NCBI RefSeq assembly: GCF_000969605.1 | Contig: NZ_KQ033892.1 | Coordinates: forward strand, 136,432 to 195,712 | Reading direction: 5' to 3' | DNA from: Aquincola tertiaricarbonis | GTDB lineage: Bacteria > Pseudomonadota > Gammaproteobacteria > Burkholderiales > Burkholderiaceae_C | Length of the DNA stretch: 59,281 bases | Part shown: positions 44,594 to 53,541 of the stretch, piece by piece | Layout: every line of letters starts with the position of its first letter | How positions within the stretch are numbered: the stretch's first letter is position 1 | Notes under the pieces: generated by a model | Database searches by the model: none | Told to the model about the DNA's origin: nothing | The model's input: only the letters and a program-made list of their open reading frames with translations | Translations under genes and position numbers: made by a program

Positions 44594-45517
44594 ATGGACA
44601 GATTCGATGCGATGCAGGCCTTTGCCCGGGTGGTGGAGTCCGGCAGCTTCACCCAGGCGGCCCACTCGCTGCAGCTCAGCCGCGCCACCGTCACGCAGCT
44701 GGTGCAGCAGCTGGAGGCGCGGCTGCGGGTCAAGCTGCTCCACCGCACCACCCGCCAGGTGCAGGTGACGGCCGAGGGCGCCGCGTACTACGAGCGGGTG
44801 CTGCGGCTGCTGGCCGACATGGACGATGCCGAGACCAGCCTGTCGGCCGGCGCGGCCTCGCCACGCGGCCTGCTGCGGGTGGACGTGCCCAGCCCGCTGG
44901 CGCGCCTGCTGCTGGTGCCGGCACTGCCGGACTTCCATGCCCGCCATCCCGACATCCAGCTGCACCTGGGCGTGAGCGACCGCGTGGTGGACGTGATCGG
45001 CGAGCATGTGGACTGCGTGCTGCGCGGCGGCACCCTGCCCGACAGCGGCCTGATCGCCCGCCACGTGGCCGACCTGCCGCTGGGCTGCTATGCCGCGCCG
45101 GCCTACCTGGAGCGGCATGGCACGCCCGGCCATCCGCAGGCGCTGGCATCGGCACCGCACCAGGTGGTGGGCTTCCTGTGGAAGCGCAGCGGCCGGGTGC
45201 TGCCGCTGCGCATGCGGCGCGGCGCGGAGCAGGTGGAGGTGCAGGGCCGCCACCTGCTGGCGGTGGACGACGGCAATGCCTACCTGGCCGCCGGCCTGGC
45301 CGGACTGGGCGTGCTGTGGCTGCCCGAGTACATGGCGCGCGCCCACCTGGCCGGCGGCGAACTGCGGCCGCTGTTCACCGACTGGCGCTTCGAGCCGATG
45401 CCGCTGTACCTGGCCTTCGCGCCCAACCGGCATGTGAGCGCCAAGCTGCGGGTGTTCATCGACTGGGTGGCCGCGCTGCTGGACCGGCATGCGCCGGTGC
45501 AGCGGCCGGCGCGCTGA
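44594..45517 (+). CDS. LysR-family transcriptional regulator
   Basis: 307 residues from the ATG at 44594. HTH: FDAMQAFARVVESGSFTQAAHSLQLSRATVTQLVQQLE; effector domain from about residue 90 (GLLRVDVPSPLARLLLVPALPDFHARHPDI). The sequence resembles the CrgA/DsdC-like group with a DRFDAMQAF start. It is convergent with the hydrolase at 45524 and diverges from the CheX gene across 160 bp. Regulated genes cannot be assigned. Confidence 0.93.
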   Translation: MDRFDAMQAFARVVESGSFTQAAHSLQLSRATVTQLVQQLEARLRVKLLHRTTRQVQVTAEGAAYYERVLRLLADMDDAETSLSAGAASPRGLLRVDVPSPLARLLLVPALPDFHARHPDIQLHLGVSDRVVDVIGEHVDCVLRGGTLPDSGLIARHVADLPLGCYAAPAYLERHGTPGHPQALASAPHQVVGFLWKRSGRVLPLRMRRGAEQVEVQGRHLLAVDDGNAYLAAGLAGLGVLWLPEYMARAHLAGGELRPLFTDWRFEPMPLYLAFAPNRHVSAKLRVFIDWVAALLDRHAPVQRPAR

Positions 45518-45523
45518 GCCGGT

Positions 45524-46882
45524 TCAGGGCCGCGTGCGGGGCGGCACGCGGGTGTCCAGGGCGGCGGGCCGGTAGTCGGGCGCAAAGCTGCAGCCGGCGC
45601 CGAAGGTGGCCTCCAGCGCGGGACACTGCTGCGCCACGCTGGCCGGCGTGGGCTTGCTGCCTTGTTCCACCCAGGCCAGCAGCGCATCCATCAGCGTGGG
45701 ATAGGTGGGGTCGCTGATGTAGCTGTGGGTGCCGCGGGTGGTGAAGGTCTGCACCAGCCGGTCGGCGCTGCCGCCCTGCGCCATCACCTGCGCGAAGTAG
45801 GCGTCCAGCTCCACGAAGGCGGTGGGATCGTCGATCCACTTGGTGCTGAGCACCGGCACCGGGATGCGGCCGGTGGGATCGGTGTCCTCGGCGAAGCGGG
45901 TCACGGCCTGCGGATCGGCGCGGTAGCGCAGCACGCCCGCGTTCAACGCCGCATCGTCCTCGGAGCCGGTGTACTGCACGCCGGTGTTGCCAAAGGGGCT
46001 GGCGCCGCCGGTGCGCAGGCTCACCACGTCGCGGAAGTGGAAGGTGCCCCAGTTCAGGTGCGACTGGATGGCGCTGGCCGGAATGCGGATGACGCTGGCG
46101 ATGGTCTGCACCTTGCGCTGCTGCTCCGGCGTGCGCTGCGCGGCGGGCTTGTCCAGGCCCAGGCATTCGGCGGTGCGGGCATTCAGGTCGGCCTGCGTCA
46201 TCGTCGAATCGGCCGGCAGGCCGATGTTCAGCGGGTAGGCCGGCTCGGTGGGCCGCGGGTGGTTGTTGCACAGGTACTGGTACACCACCCGCAGGTCGAG
46301 CCGGAAGTCGTAGGAGCGGGTGCCGCCGGCCAGCACGCCGCTGGTCAGCAGCACCGCGTCGTACGGCGTGCTGCCCACGCTGGCGGCGGTGTAGGTCTCG
46401 GCGGCCTTGGCGGCCACGCCTGCGCCCCAGGACTGGCCGTGCAGCACGGTGCGCTGGGGCTGGGCCACATGCTCGCGGAAGATGCGGCGCAGGCGCTCGG
46501 TGTCCTCGGCCGCGTCGCGCACCTCCACGCCGCCCTGGCGGAAAGTGGAGCCGGCCCACGCATAGCCGGCCTTCACCATCACCGCCCAGCGGGTCAGGTC
46601 TTCCACCGCGCGTTCGGGCGTGGGGGCCTCCAGGCTGGGGCCGCCGTGGGCATGCAGCACCAGGTGGCCGTTCCACTGCGCCGGCATCGCGATCAGGTAG
46701 TAGGCGCCGGCCGAGTCGCGGCCGGACAGGCAGCGGGCGGTGCTGGGCACCGCCTCCGGGCAGCTGGCCGCCACCGGGGCCGCCTCGCGCCCAAAGGCAT
46801 CGTCGCCATGGCCGTCGCTGTTGCATCCCGCCGCGGCCAGCGCAGCCGCCGCCAGCAGGCCCTTCCAATGTCGTGCACCCAT
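45524..46882 (-). CDS. Lipoprotein alpha/beta hydrolase
   Basis: 452 residues. The signal peptide ends at the lipobox AAAG-Cys20. The hydrolase fold shows an oxyanion-type HLVLHAHGGPSLEA near residue 73, the nucleophile motif GQSWGAGV near 148, an acid region in STKWIDDPTAF near 346 and His in RGTHSYISDP near 390. Four to six cysteines outside the lipobox (CPEAV, ARCLSG, NNHP) suggest disulfides in the periplasm. It resembles tannase/feruloyl-esterase-like or S9-type exported hydrolases; the substrate is unknown. It is convergent with the LysR gene. Confidence 0.83.
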   Translation of the reverse strand: MGARHWKGLLAAAALAAAGCNSDGHGDDAFGREAAPVAASCPEAVPSTARCLSGRDSAGAYYLIAMPAQWNGHLVLHAHGGPSLEAPTPERAVEDLTRWAVMVKAGYAWAGSTFRQGGVEVRDAAEDTERLRRIFREHVAQPQRTVLHGQSWGAGVAAKAAETYTAASVGSTPYDAVLLTSGVLAGGTRSYDFRLDLRVVYQYLCNNHPRPTEPAYPLNIGLPADSTMTQADLNARTAECLGLDKPAAQRTPEQQRKVQTIASVIRIPASAIQSHLNWGTFHFRDVVSLRTGGASPFGNTGVQYTGSEDDAALNAGVLRYRADPQAVTRFAEDTDPTGRIPVPVLSTKWIDDPTAFVELDAYFAQVMAQGGSADRLVQTFTTRGTHSYISDPTYPTLMDALLAWVEQGSKPTPASVAQQCPALEATFGAGCSFAPDYRPAALDTRVPPRTRP

Positions 46883-46989
46883 GCTTGTCTCCGTCAGGTT
46901 GTTCTGACGGGCATGTTCAGAGGGCGGTGCACATACGTCAAATATCCGGCGCAGCGGTCAGCCATATGCGGTGGATATGGCGGTGGCGC

Positions 46990-47016
46990 TCAACGTCTGC
47001 TGCATTCGACCGATAT
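46990..47016 (+). promoter_or_regulatory. Sigma-28-like (FliA) promoter for the chemoreceptor
   Basis: TCAA (46990-46993), 15 bases, ACCGATAT (47009-47016); consensus TAAA-N15-GCCGATAA (3 of 4 and 6 of 8). The transcript would begin near 47023, which excludes the ATG at 47015 and supports the start at 47066. A CCATAT/ATATGG inverted repeat lies just upstream (46962-46980). Confidence 0.45.
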
Positions 47017-47065
47017 GCAAAAAGTGAAAAGTAACCAGCGCGGCGAACGCCGTCGCGATGTCCCC

Positions 47066-48871
47066 ATGTTCTCCACCGTCCGCTTCCGCCTGATCGCCAC
47101 CAGCCTGCTGATCGTGGTCGCCGCGATCGCCATCGTCGGCTTCATCAGCTACCGCTTCACCCGCGCCTCCATGCTGGAGGACATGCAGCTGCAGCTGGGC
47201 CGCATCGCGCAGTCCGAGGCGGCCAAGCTGGGCGACTGGGTGGCCGCCAACAAGCGGCTGGTGGCCGCGCTGCAGCCCGCCGCCCTGCTGGCCGAGCCCG
47301 ACGCCGCGCTGCAGCAGGCGCTCACCGCCGGCGAGCTGGAGCTGGCCTACGTGGGCCATGCTGACAAGCGCATGCTGTCGGTGCCGCGCCGACAGCGCGC
47401 AGCCGACTACGACCCCACCGCCCGCCCGTGGTACCGGCTGGCCCAGGACAGCCCCGGGCCGGTGCTGACCGCGCCGTACCTGGCGGCCTCGTCCAAGAAG
47501 CTGGTCGTCACCTTCGCCCAGGCCGTGCGCAGCGGCGCGCAGGTGACGGCGGTGGTGGGCACCGACGTCACCATCGACAACGTGGTGGCCGGCCTGGCCA
47601 ACATCCATCCCACGCCCAGCGGCCATGTGTTCCTGCTGGACAGCCAGGGCCGGGTGCTGGCGCATCCGCAGCCGGGTGCCATCCTGAAGCCGGCGCTGGA
47701 GCTGTCGCCCGAACTCACGCCCGAGCTGCTGCGCACGCTGCACGACACGGCGCTGCCGCCGGCGGCGGTGCGCATGGGCCAGGGCAGCTATCTGCTGAAG
47801 GCCGCGCCGGTGCCGGGCACCGACTGGCTGATGGTCACCGCCGCCCAGCGCGGCGAGGCACTGGCCCGGCTGGACGCGCTGCTGCTCAGCCTGGGCGCGG
47901 CGCTGCTGCTGGTGGGCGGTGCGGCCGCGGCCACGGCCACCGTGTCGATCAATGCGCTGCTGGGCGGCCTGCGCACGGTGCATGCGGCCATGCTGCAGAT
48001 CGGCTCCGGTACCGGCGACCTCACCCAGCGGCTGCCGGCCCGGGGCCGCGACGAGATCGCGGCCATTGCCACCGCATTCAACAGCTTCGTCGGCCGTATC
48101 GAGCAGGTGATGCGCGAGGTGCGCAACAGCGCCGAGTCCATCGCCCATGCCTCGCGCGAGATCGCCATGGGCGCGCAGGACCTGAGCAGCCGCACCGAGC
48201 TGACCGCCAGCAACCTGCAGCAGACCGCCTCGTCGATGGAGCAGATGACGCAGTTGGTGCGGCGCAGCGAAGGCCATGCCGCCAGCGGCACCCAGGTGGC
48301 CAACGGCTCGGCCGAACTGGCCGGCCGCGGCGGCGAGGTGGTGGGCCAGGTGATCGCCACGATGGACGAGATCCGTGCCAGCTCCGGCAAGATCGCCGAC
48401 ATCACCGCCGTCATCGACGCCATCGCCTTCCAGACCAACATCCTGGCGCTGAATGCCGCGGTGGAAGCCGCCCGCGCCGGCGAGCAGGGCAAGGGCTTCG
48501 CGGTGGTGGCGGCCGAGGTGCGGCTGCTGGCCCGCCGCTGTGCGGAGGCGGCGCGCGAGATCAAGGGCCTGATCCAGGACAGCACGCAGCGGGTGGAGCA
48601 GGGCGGCCGGCTGGTGGGCGAGGCCGGCGAGTCGATGACCCGCATCCTGGCCAGCGTGCAGCAGGTGAGCCAGATCGTGCAGCAGATCACCGCCGGCACG
48701 TCGCAGCAGGGCGAGGGCATTGGCGAGATCAATGCCGCGGTGGCGGAAGTCGACCAGATGACGCAGCAGAACGCGGCGCTGGTGGAAGAGTCGGCCGCCG
48801 CTGCCGAGAGCCTGAAGGACCAGGCGCGCCACCTGGCGCAGGTGATCGGCGGCTTCCGCATCGGCGCCTGA
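47066..48871 (+). CDS. Methyl-accepting chemotaxis protein
   Basis: 601 residues from the ATG at 47066. A first membrane segment (about 8-30) precedes a periplasmic dCACHE-type sensor (RPWYRLAQDSPGPVLTAPYLAASS) and a second membrane segment near 278-300. HAMP (residues ~300-355) leads to the signalling domain, whose hairpin tip contains the conserved DITAVIDAIAFQTNILALNAAVEAARAGEQG-type sequence, here near residues 445-475. Methylation-type Gln/Glu pairs flank it. No C-terminal NWETF pentapeptide is visible. Starting at 47066 puts the first membrane segment at the usual place and agrees with the sigma-28-like promoter. Confidence 0.93.
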   Translation: MFSTVRFRLIATSLLIVVAAIAIVGFISYRFTRASMLEDMQLQLGRIAQSEAAKLGDWVAANKRLVAALQPAALLAEPDAALQQALTAGELELAYVGHADKRMLSVPRRQRAADYDPTARPWYRLAQDSPGPVLTAPYLAASSKKLVVTFAQAVRSGAQVTAVVGTDVTIDNVVAGLANIHPTPSGHVFLLDSQGRVLAHPQPGAILKPALELSPELTPELLRTLHDTALPPAAVRMGQGSYLLKAAPVPGTDWLMVTAAQRGEALARLDALLLSLGAALLLVGGAAAATATVSINALLGGLRTVHAAMLQIGSGTGDLTQRLPARGRDEIAAIATAFNSFVGRIEQVMREVRNSAESIAHASREIAMGAQDLSSRTELTASNLQQTASSMEQMTQLVRRSEGHAASGTQVANGSAELAGRGGEVVGQVIATMDEIRASSGKIADITAVIDAIAFQTNILALNAAVEAARAGEQGKGFAVVAAEVRLLARRCAEAAREIKGLIQDSTQRVEQGGRLVGEAGESMTRILASVQQVSQIVQQITAGTSQQGEGIGEINAAVAEVDQMTQQNAALVEESAAAAESLKDQARHLAQVIGGFRIGA

Positions 48872-48887
48872 AGCGTCGCCCCCCGCC

Positions 48888-49532
48888 TCAGCGCCCGCCC
48901 GCCGGCGGCAGCGGCAGCAGGTCGTCCGCCAGCGCCCGCAGCGCCGGCGCGGGCGGCGGCTCGGCCAGCAGCAGGCCGATGCCTTCCTCGCGCAGCAGCG
49001 GCAGCAGCCCGCGCAGCCGCTGCACCACGGGCGGCGCCAGCGCCAGCATCGGTTCATCCAGCAGCAGGTAGCGCGGCCCGCCCACCAGGGCCTGGGCCAG
49101 TGCCAGCAGCTTGCACTGGCCGCCGGACAACGTGCCCGCAGCCTGGCCCAGGCAGGGCCGCAGCTCCGGAAAGCGCTGCAGCATGCGTTCCACGGCAGCC
49201 TGCAGCGCGGCACGGCGCAGCCCGCTGCCGCCCGCGCGCAGGTTGTCCTGCACCGTCAGGCCGGGCAGCACCGCTGGGCCTTCAGGCACCAGCGCCAGGC
49301 CCAGCGCGCGCCGCCGCTCGGGTGGCAGGCCGTCGATGCGGCGGCCGTCCAGCCACAGCGTGCCCTGCTGCAGCGGCAGCAGCCCGGCCAGCGCCAGCAG
49401 CAGGCTGCTCTTGCCACTGCCGTTGGGCCCCAGCAGCAGGCTGATGCGCCCCGGCGCCAGCTGGAAATGCAGCGGCGCGCGGGCGGCAGTGCCGGGGCCG
49501 CGGCCGGCCACCACGCCACGGGCTTCCATCAT
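48888..49532 (-). CDS. livF: Branched-chain amino acid-type ABC transporter ATPase (LivF)
   Basis: 214 residues from the ATG at 49532 (49529 is an equivalent second ATG). Walker A GPNGSGKSS near residue 37, LVPEGPAVLPGLTVQDNL near 85, signature LSGGQCKLLALAQAL near 137 and Walker B YLLLDEPMLAL near 158. The usual tail of LivF (about 20-25 residues ending in a Leu-rich LADPxVxxAYLG-like motif) is missing: the protein stops at LLPLPPAGGR. The start overlaps the livG stop (ATGATG). This is the last gene of the five-gene operon. Confidence 0.9.
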   Translation of the reverse strand: MMEARGVVAGRGPGTAARAPLHFQLAPGRISLLLGPNGSGKSSLLLALAGLLPLQQGTLWLDGRRIDGLPPERRRALGLALVPEGPAVLPGLTVQDNLRAGGSGLRRAALQAAVERMLQRFPELRPCLGQAAGTLSGGQCKLLALAQALVGGPRYLLLDEPMLALAPPVVQRLRGLLPLLREEGIGLLLAEPPPAPALRALADDLLPLPPAGGR

Positions 49533-50248
49533 GGCGGCGGCACCTCGCCCAGGCAGGCTGCCCGCACGGTGGGCGAGGCCAGCACCTGCGCCGTGTCGCC
49601 CAGGGCCAGCACACGGCCAGCTTCCAGCACCAGCAGCTGCCGGCAGCAGCGGGCGACGAGGTCGATGTCGTGGTCCACCAGCAGCAGCTGCGCGCCCGTC
49701 TCGCCGGGAATGCGGGCGAGCAGCCCGCACAGCGCCTCGCGTTCCGCGGCGTCCAGCCCGGCGGCGGGTTCGTCCAGCAGCAGCAGCCGCGGCGTGCCGG
49801 CCAGCGCCCGCGCCAGCTCCACGCAGCGGCGCTGGAAGGGGCCCAGCGAGCCGCAGGCCTGGTGCTGCAGGCGCGAGAGTCCGGTGAACGCCAGGGCCGC
49901 CTGCAGCGCCGCGGCTCGGCCGGCTGCTGGCATGGGCAGCGCGTCCAGCATCACCGCCACGTTGTCGGCCACGCTGCGCTCGGGCGCCAGCTGCACCGCC
50001 TGGAAGCAGCGGCGCACCCCCGCCCGCGCCCGCCGGTGGGGCGGCCAGGCCTCGAAGCGCTCGCCGTGCAGGCTCAGCCGGCCACCGGGCTGCAGCGGCA
50101 CCAGGCCGCACAGCGCATCCAGCAGCGTGCTCTTGCCGGCGCCGTTGGGCCCGATCACGCCCACCGCCGGGGCGCTCAGGCTGAGGCACAAGCCGTCCAG
50201 CGCCACCAGGCCGCCGAAACGCACGCCCACCTGCTGCAGCGTGATCAT
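49529..50248 (-). CDS. livG: Branched-chain amino acid-type ABC transporter ATPase (LivG)
   Basis: 239 residues. Walker A GPNGAGKST near residue 33, FQAVQLAPERSVADN near 83, an altered signature LGPFQRRCVELARAL near 137, and Walker B LLLLDEPAAGLD near 153. The signature motif starts LGPFQ rather than LSGGQ, a notable deviation. The C-terminus (VLASPTVRAACLGEV) is the normal LivG end. Its ATG overlaps the livM stop. Confidence 0.92.
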   Translation of the reverse strand: MITLQQVGVRFGGLVALDGLCLSLSAPAVGVIGPNGAGKSTLLDALCGLVPLQPGGRLSLHGERFEAWPPHRRARAGVRRCFQAVQLAPERSVADNVAVMLDALPMPAAGRAAALQAALAFTGLSRLQHQACGSLGPFQRRCVELARALAGTPRLLLLDEPAAGLDAAEREALCGLLARIPGETGAQLLLVDHDIDLVARCCRQLLVLEAGRVLALGDTAQVLASPTVRAACLGEVPPP

Positions 50249-51228
50249 GGCGGAGGCGCCCGCCGTGCCCGGAGCCTTTGCCAGGCGTGTGCCCACTGGC
50301 CGGCCAGGCCGCCCGGTGCGGTGGCCAGTGCGTGCATGAGGCCCAGGCCGAAGAGCAGCGTGGCCAGCTGCGCATCCAGGCCGGCGGTGTCCAGCAGCGC
50401 CGGCAGCACCCGGTGCAGCAGGCCGGCCAGCAGGATGCCCAGCGGCGACTGGGTGCCGCCGATCAGCGCCACCGCCAGCAGCACGATGCTTTCGCTGGCG
50501 GCGAAGCTGCGCGGATCCAGCGTGCCCAGCATCGCTGCCAGCAGGCTGCCCGCCATGCCGGCCACCGCACCGGCCAGCGCCAGGGCCTGCAGCTTGCGCG
50601 GGCCCACCGCCACGCCGGCCATGCGGGCGGCGGCTTCGCTCTGCCGCATCAACGCCCAGGCGCGGCCGCTGGCACCGCGCAGCAGGGCCTGCTGCAGCGC
50701 CAGGCAGGCCCACAGCCCCAGCGCTGCATAGCGCAGCAGCGCCGCATCGTCCGGCGCCAGCGCAGGCCGCGCCATCGGCACGGTGCCGAAGCCGTAGCCC
50801 GCCAGGCCGCCCGCCCCGCCATTGGGAAACTGCAGCGCGGTGACGGCCACCGCGAAGGCGCCGGCCGCCATCAGCGTGGTGAGCGAGACCGCCAGCCCGC
50901 GCAGCCACAGCGCCGGCAGGCCGACGAGCAGGCCGGCGGCGGCGGCGGCCAGCGTGGCCGCCAGCAGGCAGGCCTCGAACGGCCAGCCGGTGGCATGCCA
51001 CAGCCGCAGGCACACCCAGCCGCCCGCGCCCATCAAGGCCACCTGCCCGAGGTGCACCAGGCCCAGCCGGGCCTGCAGCAGCGCCACGCCGCTGGCCGCC
51101 AGCGCGTAGATCACCGCGGCCAGCCATGCCTTGAGCCAGTAGCCGCCCAGCAGCGCCGGCAGCAGCACGATGGCCGCGGCCGGCAGCAGCAGCCGCGGCA
51201 GCCAGGCCAGGCGGCGGGCGTCAGCCAT
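50245..51228 (-). CDS. livM: Branched-chain amino acid-type ABC permease (LivM)
   Basis: 327 residues with about eight to nine hydrophobic membrane segments. The LivM permease loop GLDPRSFAASESIVLLAVALIGG-type stretch occurs near residues 240-265, and QARLGLVHLGQVALMGAGGW near 52 is the conserved first-half segment. It forms the membrane pore with LivH. The ATG overlaps the livH stop by 8 bp. Confidence 0.92.
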   Translation of the reverse strand: MADARRLAWLPRLLLPAAAIVLLPALLGGYWLKAWLAAVIYALAASGVALLQARLGLVHLGQVALMGAGGWVCLRLWHATGWPFEACLLAATLAAAAAGLLVGLPALWLRGLAVSLTTLMAAGAFAVAVTALQFPNGGAGGLAGYGFGTVPMARPALAPDDAALLRYAALGLWACLALQQALLRGASGRAWALMRQSEAAARMAGVAVGPRKLQALALAGAVAGMAGSLLAAMLGTLDPRSFAASESIVLLAVALIGGTQSPLGILLAGLLHRVLPALLDTAGLDAQLATLLFGLGLMHALATAPGGLAGQWAHAWQRLRARRAPPP

Positions 51229-52093
51229 GGGCCATCCGCCGCCGCCCCGCGCCGTGCGGCCGCAGCTGCCAGGCCACCGCGGCCAGCGCCAGCACGAAGG
51301 GCGTGGCCGCGCGGAAGGGCACCGCCGCCGGCCACAGCGTCAGCAGCGCCTCCACCACGCCGATGAGCAGGCCGGCCGCCACCGTCAGCCGCAGCGAGCG
51401 CAGCCGGCCGATCAGCGCCGCCGCCAGCGCCGGGATCACCAGGAAGGTGAGCACGGCCGCATCCAGCCGCACCAGGCTGCCCAGGCCCAGCCCGGCCAGG
51501 CCGCAGAGCAGGCCGCTCAGGCCCCAGGCCCAGGCCTCGGCGCGGCGCACCGGCAGGCCCAGCAGCAGTGCATGGGCGCGGTGGTCGGCCAGCGCGCGCA
51601 TCGCCAGGCCAATGCGGCTGGTGCGCAGCAGCAGCCCCACGCCGGCGGCGGCCAGCAGCGCCACCGCCAGCGCCAGCAGCCGGGTGCCGGTCAGGCGCAG
51701 GCCCAGCACCTGCACCGCCAGTGCATCGGTGGGCAGCAGCAGCCGCCGCGGCGCCTGCGGCCAGGCCCAGCCGGCCGCGCCCAGCAGCACCAGCGCCAGG
51801 CCCAGCGTGCCCACCGCCTGCAGTGCCGGCTCATGCCGGGCCAGGTGCGGTGCCACGGCCTGGCCATACAGCAGGCTCAGCCCGGTGGCCACGAGCAGTG
51901 CCAGCAGCGCGGCACCGGCGCCCACCGCGCCGGGGGTGGAGAGCTGCCAGGCCAGCATCGCGGCCATGGCGCCGATGGCGCCCTGCGCCAGGTTGAGCAC
52001 GCCGGTGGTGCGGTACAGCAGCACCAGGCCCACGGCGGCCATGGCATACACCGCGCCCACCGCCAGGCCGGACATCAGCAGCAGGCCGGCCAT
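51221..52093 (-). CDS. livH: Branched-chain amino acid-type ABC permease (LivH)
   Basis: 290 residues from the ATG at 52093; the upstream extension is Arg-rich and unlikely to be protein. LivH-type opening GAVYAMAAVGLVLLYRTTGVLNLAQGAIG near the N-terminus, with about eight membrane segments. It pairs with LivM. The upstream ribosome site is weak. Only 19 bp separate it from the substrate-binding gene. Confidence 0.9.
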   Translation of the reverse strand: MAGLLLMSGLAVGAVYAMAAVGLVLLYRTTGVLNLAQGAIGAMAAMLAWQLSTPGAVGAGAALLALLVATGLSLLYGQAVAPHLARHEPALQAVGTLGLALVLLGAAGWAWPQAPRRLLLPTDALAVQVLGLRLTGTRLLALAVALLAAAGVGLLLRTSRIGLAMRALADHRAHALLLGLPVRRAEAWAWGLSGLLCGLAGLGLGSLVRLDAAVLTFLVIPALAAALIGRLRSLRLTVAAGLLIGVVEALLTLWPAAVPFRAATPFVLALAAVAWQLRPHGAGRRRMAHG

Positions 52094-52112
52094 GACGCTG
52101 CGCGGCGCGCGG

Positions 52113-53399
52113 CTAGCGGCGCCCGATGCCCTGCTGCCGCTCCAGCGCCTTGATCGGCGCCAGGTAGTCGGACTCGGCATCGAAGCAGTCCTGCACCGTG
52201 CGGAAACCGCTGCCGGTGTACTGCAGCATCAGCCCGGCATGGTTGGGCAGGTGGCGGTCGCCTTCGCCGAAGTACCAGGGCCGGCACAGCAGGTCGGTGC
52301 GCCAGTCGCGCACCGCGCGCAACGCGCGGGTGACGCCGGCACGGTGCAGGTCGCGCGGATCCATGCGCAGCAGGGTGTGGGTGAAGATGTCGGCCGAGAC
52401 GAAGCCGGCCTGCGAGAAGGTGTCGCGCCGGTGGGTGGCCACCGCATCGCTGCGGCCCCAGCGGTCGGTCACGGCCCGCCAGCGGCGGGCATCGGGGCCG
52501 TCGCTGTCCAGCCGCGTCAGCTCGGCATGCACATGCAGCTTGCCGGCCCAATAGGGGCCCAGCGCGGCGGGAATCTTCAGGTCGTACAGCGGCGTGGGCG
52601 CGATCCAGCGGCGCTGGTCGCGCAGGTCCTGCTCCTCGGCGGCCTTCAGGATGGGCACGGCCAGGCCGGCGGGCAGGTTCACCAGCAGGGTGTCGGCGCC
52701 GGTGGCCATCGCCTGCAGCAGCACCGAGGTGAAGTCGGCGCTGCCGGCGTCGAACAGCACCGACGTGCCCTTGAGCCCCTGGCCGGCCAGCCACCGGTTG
52801 ACGGCATCGCAGGTCCAGCTGCCGCCGCCTGGCGTGTTGATGCTGATGCAGGCCACCGAGCGGGTGCCCAGCGTGCGCACCGCCCACTGCACCGCGCCCA
52901 GGTTGCTGGGCAGCGGCCCGGCATTGGTCGACACGATGTTGCGCGACTCGAAGCACTCCTGCACCGCGCAGGCGGAAGCGATGACCACCGCGCCCTCCTG
53001 CTCGTACAGCTTGGCGTTGACACGCATCTCCACCACGCTGCCGTTGCCCACCAGCGCCAGCACGCCGCGGTCCTTCACCAGCCGGGCACCGGCCTGGGCG
53101 GCCACCTCGGGGTTCCACTTGTCGTCTTCCACCAGGTAGTGCACCGGCCGGCCGTGGATGCCGCCGTGCTCGTTCACGCACTGGAAGTAGGCCCGCGCGG
53201 CCGCGGCGGCGGAGCTGAAGTCGTCAGGGCCCGTCTTGCCGGCGATGGCGCCCACCAGCAGCGGTGCACCGCGCGCCGGCGGGCCGCCGCTGGCATGGCA
53301 CGGCGGCGGCGCATCGGCTGCGGCGGCGGCCGGCAGCGCAACGACCAGGCACAGCGCCCAGGCAGCGGGCAGGTGGCGGAGGCGGGGAAACACGGGCAT
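52113..53399 (-). CDS. Branched-chain amino acid-type ABC substrate-binding protein
   Basis: 428 residues from the ATG at 53399 (GGAGCGAGCG before it). A signal peptide ends near [10 protein letters not shown]. The mature part is a type-I periplasmic binding protein: [44 protein letters not shown] near the start (shortened here), [12 protein letters not shown]-like VGNGSVVEM, and a hinge region typical of Leu/Ile/Val-binding proteins. Three to four cysteines occur in the mature part ([25 protein letters not shown]). The ligand may be an amino acid, amide or similar; it is not evident. First gene of the operon. Confidence 0.9.
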   Translation of the reverse strand: MPVFPRLRHLPAAWALCLVVALPAAAAADAPPPCHASGGPPARGAPLLVGAIAGKTGPDDFSSAAAAARAYFQCVNEHGGIHGRPVHYLVEDDKWNPEVAAQAGARLVKDRGVLALVGNGSVVEMRVNAKLYEQEGAVVIASACAVQECFESRNIVSTNAGPLPSNLGAVQWAVRTLGTRSVACISINTPGGGSWTCDAVNRWLAGQGLKGTSVLFDAGSADFTSVLLQAMATGADTLLVNLPAGLAVPILKAAEEQDLRDQRRWIAPTPLYDLKIPAALGPYWAGKLHVHAELTRLDSDGPDARRWRAVTDRWGRSDAVATHRRDTFSQAGFVSADIFTHTLLRMDPRDLHRAGVTRALRAVRDWRTDLLCRPWYFGEGDRHLPNHAGLMLQYTGSGFRTVQDCFDAESDYLAPIKALERQQGIGRR

Positions 53400-53541
53400 C
53401 GCTCGCTCCAGTAAATGGCAAATACTCACCATGCAGGAGCGGACTTGTACCACTTTTATTCTTTCTATCCCTACAACTGGGGTACACCTCGTGCTTGTGC
53501 CGGATTCCTGCCCCCGCCGCATCACGCACAGACGCACCGCG

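Noticed and set aside
47015-47065. ATG at 47015 as the chemoreceptor start
   Set aside because: It would add 17 charged residues and lies upstream of the predicted transcription start; 47066 fits better.
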